The notes under the pieces are model-generated. The model searched no databases, was not told where the DNA came from, and saw nothing but the letters and a program-made list of their open reading frames with translations. A stretch of 7,634 bases of DNA. Origin: Candidatus Saccharimonadota bacterium (lineage in GTDB: Bacteria; Patescibacteriota; Saccharimonadia; Saccharimonadales; UBA4665). The stretch's first letter is position 1. Every line of letters begins with the position of its first letter. The translations under genes were made by a program, and so were the position numbers. Below, piece by piece: positions 1-4,900 of the stretch. The stretch covers positions 1 to 7,634 of the forward strand of contig JARIHJ010000093.1 in assembly GCA_029288335.1 (NCBI GenBank), written 5' to 3'.

Positions 1-52
1 CATACGAGATAGGCTCCGGTCTCGTGGGCTCGGAGATGTGTATAAGAGACAG
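1..52 (+). other. Untrimmed Illumina Nextera P7 adapter with i7 index (artefact)
   Basis: Bases 1-10 (CATACGAGAT) are the last ten bases of the Illumina P7 oligo. Bases 11-18 (AGGCTCCG) are an 8-base index, which from memory matches Nextera XT v2 index N720. Bases 19-52 are the Nextera read-2 transposase adapter, ending in the 19-base Tn5 mosaic end AGATGTGTATAAGAGACAG at 34-52. In the reading frame of the following infB fragment this stretch has stops at 10-12 and 43-45, so it cannot be coding. It is sequencing-library DNA left on the end of an assembled contig, not a transposon of the organism. Confidence 0.98.
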
Positions 53-1149
53 GTGATACGGTTGTACAGCCGGTCTCGGCTAAGACCAAAGAAGGCGTAC
101 CCGAGCTCCTCGATATGATATTGCTCCTAGCTGATGTCGAAGAGCTAAAGGCTAGTGCTAGCGGCCCGGCTGAAGGCTTGGTGATTGAGTCGCACTTAGA
201 AAAAGGTCGTGGCCCGGTAGCTCATTTGCTAGTTGAGGGGGGTACGCTAAGAGCCAACGATTTTGTCGTGGCTGGCGGCGCTTACGCCAAAGCTCGCGTA
301 ATAGAAACGACCAGTGGCGAGAAATTAGCCGAGGCTAAGCCATCTACGCCGATAGTTATAATGGGTTTCAAGACGCTGCCAGAATTTGGCGATGAGTTTC
401 ACGTGGTTGCTAGCGAGAAGTTAGCACGGGCTAGTGCTGAAGCTACTGCTAGCGACAAGCACAGAAGCCAGAGTCGCCAAGATTTGGGCTCTAGCGAGCT
501 GATAGGCCTCATCAATCGCAAAAACCGCCTAAACCAGCTCAACGTTCTGCTAAAGGCCGATGTACAGGGGTCACTAACTTCAGTTAGCGACAGCTTGAAA
601 GCGCTAAATACTGAAGAAGTGGCGGTTCGTGTAGTTGGTGCCAGCGTTGGTCAGGTTACCGCTAACGACTTGGCTCTCGCGAAAAGCTCGGGTGCGATTG
701 TCTATGGCTTCAATGTCGAAATTGCTGCCAACAACCGACGTTTGGCGGCAAGGGATAAAATTCCGGTGCGAATTTACAAGATAATTTACGAGCTGATCGA
801 TGATGCCAAGGCTGAGCTATCAAAACTGCTATCCCCAGAAATTATTGAAACTGAACAGGGACGTTTGAACATTAAAGCTGTGTTTAAAACAACAAAATCA
901 GAAATAATTTGCGGTGGTGAAGTCACTAAGGGCAAGCTTGTGGCGCCGGCCCGCGCTAGGGTCATGCATGGAGACAAGCAACTTGCGGAGGTGGAAGTCA
1001 TCAACCTGAAGCGCGGCCCACAAGACACCAAAGAAGTTTTAGAAGGCGAAATGTGCGGAGTGGAGCTGGCTACAAGTGCTAAGCTCAATCTGTCTGAAGG
1101 TGACCGCTTGGAAGTATTTACGAGAGAAACTGCTGAGCGCCAGCTTTAA
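53..1149 (+). CDS. infB: Translation initiation factor IF-2, C-terminal part (5' truncated)
   Basis: IF-2 is the cytoplasmic GTPase that brings fMet-tRNA to the 30S subunit and promotes 50S joining. The reading frame is open from the adapter junction (first full codon at 55), so the ATG at 115 is internal and not the start. The fragment opens with the end of the G domain: VSAKT at 73-87 is the G5 motif, followed by the EGVPELLDMILLLADVEELK segment typical of IF-2. Domain II follows (about 160-420, with GPAEGLVIESHLEKGRGPVA). The IF-2 domain 3 is marked by LNVLLKADVQGS (538-573), VGASVGQV and GAIVYGFNV. The C-terminal tRNA-binding domain (about 870-1149) is marked by EVTKGKLV, INLKRGPQD and GEMCGVEL. 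The N-terminus and the G1-G4 motifs lie off the contig. Several residues of the fMet pocket differ from those in E. coli. Family assignment is certain. Confidence 0.97.
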
Positions 1150-1442
1150 GATGCACCTATTGGAGGGCGCCCGGCCCAGAGCCAAAATCTATTTCTCGGC
1201 CATTTCGACGTTCCTGGCTGAAATGATGTAAAGCTACAACTACCTTTGGCGGCTCGACAGTTGCCTTTAGGCCGATTGGAAGGAGTTAGTTGAGCCGGTT
1301 GTAGATTTTGACAGCATTTCTCCAAGAACCAAAGAACCGGCCTAGACCTTTGGTTACTTTCGGGCAATGCCGAAAGCAACTGATGGCGCGCTCATCATTG
1401 GGCGCATTCCTGGCAGCGGAAGCGGCCGCCTGAAAGGTGTGG
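1150..1442. other. Intergenic region with candidate structured RNA (1183-1397)
   Basis: No convincing gene is present: all plus frames are broken by stops, and the longest minus ORF (1146-1379) has a low-complexity, non-protein-like translation. The stretch is rich in complementary segments. They are 1183-1192 with 1301-1310 (nine Watson-Crick pairs plus a GU), 1237-1242 with 1287-1292, 1294-1300 with 1335-1341 (GCCGGTT/AACCGGC), 1327-1334 with 1348-1355 (AACCAAAG/CTTTGGTT), 1357-1363 with 1370-1376 (CTTTCGG/CCGAAAG) and 1381-1385 with 1393-1397. The third and fourth together form an H-type pseudoknot. I could not match it to RNase P RNA, tmRNA, SRP RNA, 6S RNA or a riboswitch I know, and no T-arm motif marks a tRNA. 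It may be an infB 3' UTR, an independent ncRNA, or chance complementarity. Confidence 0.35.
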
Positions 1443-1448
1443 TATAAT
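1440..1448 (+). promoter_or_regulatory. Extended -10 promoter for the DUF5663-like gene
   Basis: TGG followed by TATAAT (1443-1448) is a perfect extended -10 element (TGnTATAAT). No TTGACA-like -35 hexamer lies 16-18 bases upstream (1420-1425 reads AAGCGG), which an extended -10 can tolerate. Transcription would start near 1455-1456, on or next to the ATG at 1456, giving a leaderless message. The element overlaps the earlier in-frame ATG at 1447, which therefore could not be translated from this promoter. Confidence 0.6.
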
Positions 1449-1455
1449 GCCCCTT

Positions 1456-1821
1456 ATGCCACTTCGACTTGACGATAGCTTACTCCAAGATCTAGGCCTG
1501 GCCGCAATGCCAGCCGAAGACAAGCGAGCGATGCTGCAGCAAATCCGCGATACGCTCGAGATGCGCGTTGGTACCAGATTGGCTGAGCAGATGAGCGATC
1601 AGCAGCTCGACGAGTTCGAGCAGTTTGTCCAGAACCAAGATGACGCTGGGGCCCTTACTTGGCTTGAGACAAATTTCCCGAACTACAAAGATGTGGTTAA
1701 TGAAGAATTCGAAAAACTCCAAGCTGAAATCAAGCAAGCTGCGCCGCAAATTCTTGCTGGCGGTGCATCGGATCAGGCAAATCCTGCTGATCCTAACAAT
1801 GACAGCGCTTCAGCGCAATAA
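1456..1821 (+). CDS. Small DUF5663-like protein of unknown function
   Basis: This is a 121-residue, acidic, mostly helical protein with no signal peptide or membrane segment, so probably cytoplasmic. Its core reads RLDDSLLQDLGL, then PAEDKRAMLQQIRDTLEMRV, GTRLAEQMSDQQLDEFEQF, GALTWLETNFPNYKDVV and a coiled-coil-like tail ending in a polar Asp/Asn/Ala-rich stretch. From memory this pattern is the DUF5663 family, frequent in Candidate Phyla Radiation bacteria; no function is known to me. I chose ATG 1456 because a perfect extended -10 sits 7 bases upstream, implying a leaderless mRNA starting there. An in-frame ATG at 1447 adds three residues (MPL) and has a weak Shine-Dalgarno-like AAAGGTG at 1433-1439; it would be usable only from an upstream transcript. 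The gene is co-oriented with infB, but the gap of about 300 bases suggests its own transcription. Confidence 0.85.
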   Translation: MPLRLDDSLLQDLGLAAMPAEDKRAMLQQIRDTLEMRVGTRLAEQMSDQQLDEFEQFVQNQDDAGALTWLETNFPNYKDVVNEEFEKLQAEIKQAAPQILAGGASDQANPADPNNDSASAQ

Positions 1822-1854
1822 TTTAGCTTTTGAACTAATTTTTTATTCATTTCC

Positions 1855-1863
1855 TGTGGATAA
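1855..1863 (-). promoter_or_regulatory. Single perfect DnaA-box match
   Basis: TGTGGATAA on the plus strand is TTATCCACA on the minus strand, a perfect match to the high-affinity E. coli DnaA box. It lies 15 bases upstream of the -35 hexamer of the giant surface-protein promoter. I saw no cluster of boxes, so it does not look like oriC. A role in transcriptional control by DnaA is inference. A 9-mer match by chance somewhere in this window has a probability of only about 0.06. Confidence 0.4.
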
Positions 1864-1878
1864 CTTTGCCTAAAGGGT

Positions 1879-1906
1879 TTGACAGGGACAACTTTAGAGC
1901 TACAAT
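1879..1906 (+). promoter_or_regulatory. Sigma70-type promoter of the giant surface-protein gene
   Basis: TTGACA at 1879-1884 is a perfect -35 element. TACAAT at 1901-1906 is a -10 with one mismatch to TATAAT, and the spacer is 16 bases. The start site would be near 1913, giving a leader of about 54 bases before the TTG start at 1967. This is the strongest promoter-like sequence in the window. Confidence 0.8.
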
Positions 1907-1954
1907 ATATCTAGCCGAAAAACATTAAAAACGGCAAACAAATAACAAAGACAA

Positions 1955-1964
1955 AAGGAAAGAG
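1955..1964 (+). promoter_or_regulatory. Shine-Dalgarno site in an A-rich leader, deciding the TTG start
   Basis: AAGGAAAGAG, with the AGGA core at 1956-1959, lies 7 bases before TTG 1967 and no ATG is nearby, so it supports the TTG start. The predicted leader 1913-1966 has about 32 A and only 3 T in 54 bases. It should be unstructured and readily bound by ribosomes, which would suit high expression. Confidence 0.75.
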
Positions 1965-1966
1965 CC

Positions 1967-4900
1967 TTGTTAACAGGGCTGAGTAACACCAAAACGGGTA
2001 ATCAGAACCGGGTAAGGGGGCTGCTAGGTAGAGCAGCTAAGCCGCTGGTGTTGCTAACTTTTGCTTTGATTTTGTCAGGGCTGGCTAGCCTCGCCTACCA
2101 GCAACTGGACACTTCACCGGCTAGAGTTGCTTATGCCTTTAACCCCCCTGTTGTAACTGTTCCCTACAAAGTCAATTTCCAGGCCAGATTAACTGACCAG
2201 AACGGTAACATAATGCCCGATGGTAGCTATAATGTGAAGTTTCGCTTGTTCACCAATTCTGCCGGGACCGGCTCACCCGTTTGGGAAGAGGACTACCTAG
2301 TTGCGAATTCTCAGGGAGTTAGCCTAGCCAATGGGTTATTCAGCGTCCAGCTAGGTTCCATCACGGCTCTAACGCCACAACTCTTTTCGAGTAATCCCAA
2401 TCTGTGGCTACAGATTGAGTTGCCAAGCCCGTCTACCGCTACATCTAGCTCACCGAGCTGGACCGAGGGGCCGATGAGTCCACTCCAGCCACTTGAATCA
2501 GCTCCCTATGCTATGAACGCCGACACGCTAGATGGCATTGATTCTACTCAGCTTGCGCGTATTGACCAGGGCAATACGTTCACTGGCAATAACACTTTCA
2601 GTAACAATGTGACTATAGTCGGAGCTTCAACTCTCCAGGGTAACGCAACTATTGGCTCTACTACGAGTGCCGGTGTCCTTAGCTTTCTGGATGGTACGAC
2701 TGATGGTTTTAACGGTAAATTGCAAGTAGCGACACTGACAGGCAATCAAATCTATACTTTGCCCAACGCTACCGGTACCATTTGTGTATCTAGTGGTAAC
2801 TGTGTGGGTGGCGGTGGTGCGGGTAGCGGCATCGGCGGGTCGGGTACGGTCAACACCGTCGCTATGTTCACGGCGGCCGGCACAATTGGTAATTCCATCC
2901 TTACCCAAACTGGTACGAGCGGCCTAACCGACTCGGGCACTTTAACGGTTCAAGGTACCGGTTCAAGCAGTATCTCTGGTAGTTTAGGCATTGGCACAGC
3001 TACACCAGGGGCAAACCTAGATGTGCAGAGCGCTGCTACCACCGGCAATGCGCTTAATGTCACGGCGAATAGCCTGACAAGCGGCAGCGCATTAAACATC
3101 TCTACTCAGGCTGGTGGCAATACTAGCGGTGCAATTGCGGCTATAGCACAAACGGGAACAATCACAACTAACAGCTCGGTAGCAAACTCTGTTTTGAACA
3201 CACAAAGAAATGTAACGGTGAATAACTCTGGGAGCAGTAACGTCACGCTCGACTCTACTGCACCCGCCAATAACGTCACGAGCTGGTCACACACCACCGC
3301 TAATTATCCAAACCGTGTACTCATTGTTGCAGTAACTAACAGCCCTTCGGCAGTTACATACAACGGCACACCACTTACCTTAATTGCCAGCAGCGGTGGG
3401 TTGGAAATGTGGGAGCTAATCAATCCTGCTGTCGGCACATACACGATTTCGACTGGCAGTACTTATGTTTACGGTACTTCTTCTACTTGGTACAACGTCA
3501 ATCAATCCTCCAGCATCGCCGCCACTGGTTCTTCCTCGGCGATTCCTCCCTCAACAACATTGAGCCCAACAACGACCAGTGAGATGGCAATCGACATTAT
3601 GAGTGCCACCGGCTGGTCCAGTGTCTCGCCCGGCGCGGGTCAAACTATGTTCTACAACCCTGGTTTCGGTACCTGGATGAGCTACAAGCAAGGTACCGCG
3701 TCTAGCACTACTATGTCCTGGACCGGCCCCAATAATTCACCTCAACAACTTGCAATCGCCCTAAAGGCTGCAGGCCCCGGGATTAGCATCTCTAATTCCC
3801 TAGCAAACTTTGCCTCCAATTGTACAGTTGTCAGTGGCAGCTGCACCGACAGCAGCAACATCTTGAACCTGAACCAGCAATACAGCGGTGCTACAGGTAC
3901 GGTACTAAACCTCCAGAATGCCGGCAGCGGTGACTTCTTGGATATAGCTAATGGATCCGGCACGTTACTCGGAGGATTTAATAATGCTGGACAGCTCTTC
4001 TACAAGAGCGGCAGCTACACAGTAACCTTAGCAACGGCCACACAGGCAAACAGCGTCACAATATCCATACCGGCCGATACCAACACAACCGACACCTTCT
4101 GCTTGCATACGCTCAATAACTGTGCCAGCTCGCCGGGGGTACAAACCATCGGTGCGCTCGATGGCGGCGCGGCTAATACGAATGGTGCATACATCAGTGG
4201 CTCGACGCTGTATTTGCAAAGTGCCAGTGCCAGCTACGCTGGGCTAGTCAACACCGGCACCCAGACATTTGTTGGGAATAAAACATTTCAGACTACCACT
4301 AACTCTACAACGGCGTTTCAAGTCCAGAATGCCAGCAGTTCCAGCCTGCTGACTGTAGACACAACCGACGGCTATGTAGCTGTAACCGCACCAAACTCCA
4401 ACCCGGGGACTTCGCCCGGGGTGGCGCGTCTGGTGGTTCATAGCAACTGGACAGATACGGCGGGCGATAATTCCATAATAGATTTCGGCGAAAATGCTGA
4501 AAACCAAACAAATGCCGGGCGGTTGATGTATAACGGCCAAACCAACGTAACAAGCTTCGGCTCTTTGAATACATCAGGTGTCTACAACCCAGTCCTTAGT
4601 TTCAACAGCAGTAACGCCACTATGCTGCAGAACTGGGGTAGTACTTTTACTATTCAAAATAACAGTACCACGGCTGGCATCGTCATAAAACCGGGCAGCG
4701 GCGCTGATAGCGCCAGCGCCGTGCAGATCCAGAACGCCGCTGGCACCAGTATGCTAAACGTCAATACTACCACCGGTGCGGTTACCATCGCCGGCACCCT
4801 GGATACTACGACGGCGACAGCGCTGAACATCGGCACCACCACTGCCAATGCCATCAACATTGGTTCGGCCACTGTGGCCACGACAGTACAGGGTAACCTG

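Noticed and set aside
34..52. Tn5 mosaic end as a sign of a native transposon
   Set aside because: It is preceded directly by Nextera adapter, index and P7 bases, so it comes from library preparation.
115..117. ATG at 115 as the start of infB
   Set aside because: The upstream codons 55-114 read DTVVQPVSAKTKEGVPELLD, which is IF-2 G-domain sequence in the same frame, so the gene is truncated by the contig end.
1151..1231. Short plus-strand ORF of 26 codons starting right after infB
   Set aside because: It is too short, has no Shine-Dalgarno site of its own and no known family; rbfA, which often follows infB, is not there.
1308..1313. TTGACA as a -35 element
   Set aside because: No -10-like hexamer lies 16-18 bases downstream (1330-1337 is A-rich but lacks TAnnnT), and it lies within a proposed stem.
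1146..1379. 77-codon minus-strand ORF in the infB downstream gap
   Set aside because: The translation is rich in Pro, Ser, Arg, Cys and Trp with no recognisable motif, no RBS or promoter, and it overlaps the possible RNA stems.
1150..1446. tmRNA, RNase P RNA, SRP RNA or tRNA in the gap
   Set aside because: I looked on both strands for the T-arm GGTTCRA motif, the RNase P GAGGAAAGTCC core, the SRP GGAA-loop helix and a tag-peptide ORF, and found none.
1823..1844. Rho-independent terminator after the DUF5663 gene
   Set aside because: TTAG/CTAA around an 8-base loop followed by six T is only a 4-bp AT-rich stem. The GCGC-TTCA-GCGC hairpin at 1805-1816 has no T tract. Neither is strong enough to call.
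1625..1873. 82-codon plus ORF overlapping the DUF5663 gene
   Set aside because: It is an out-of-frame shadow of the real gene, with Lys/Arg/Ser-rich non-protein-like sequence.
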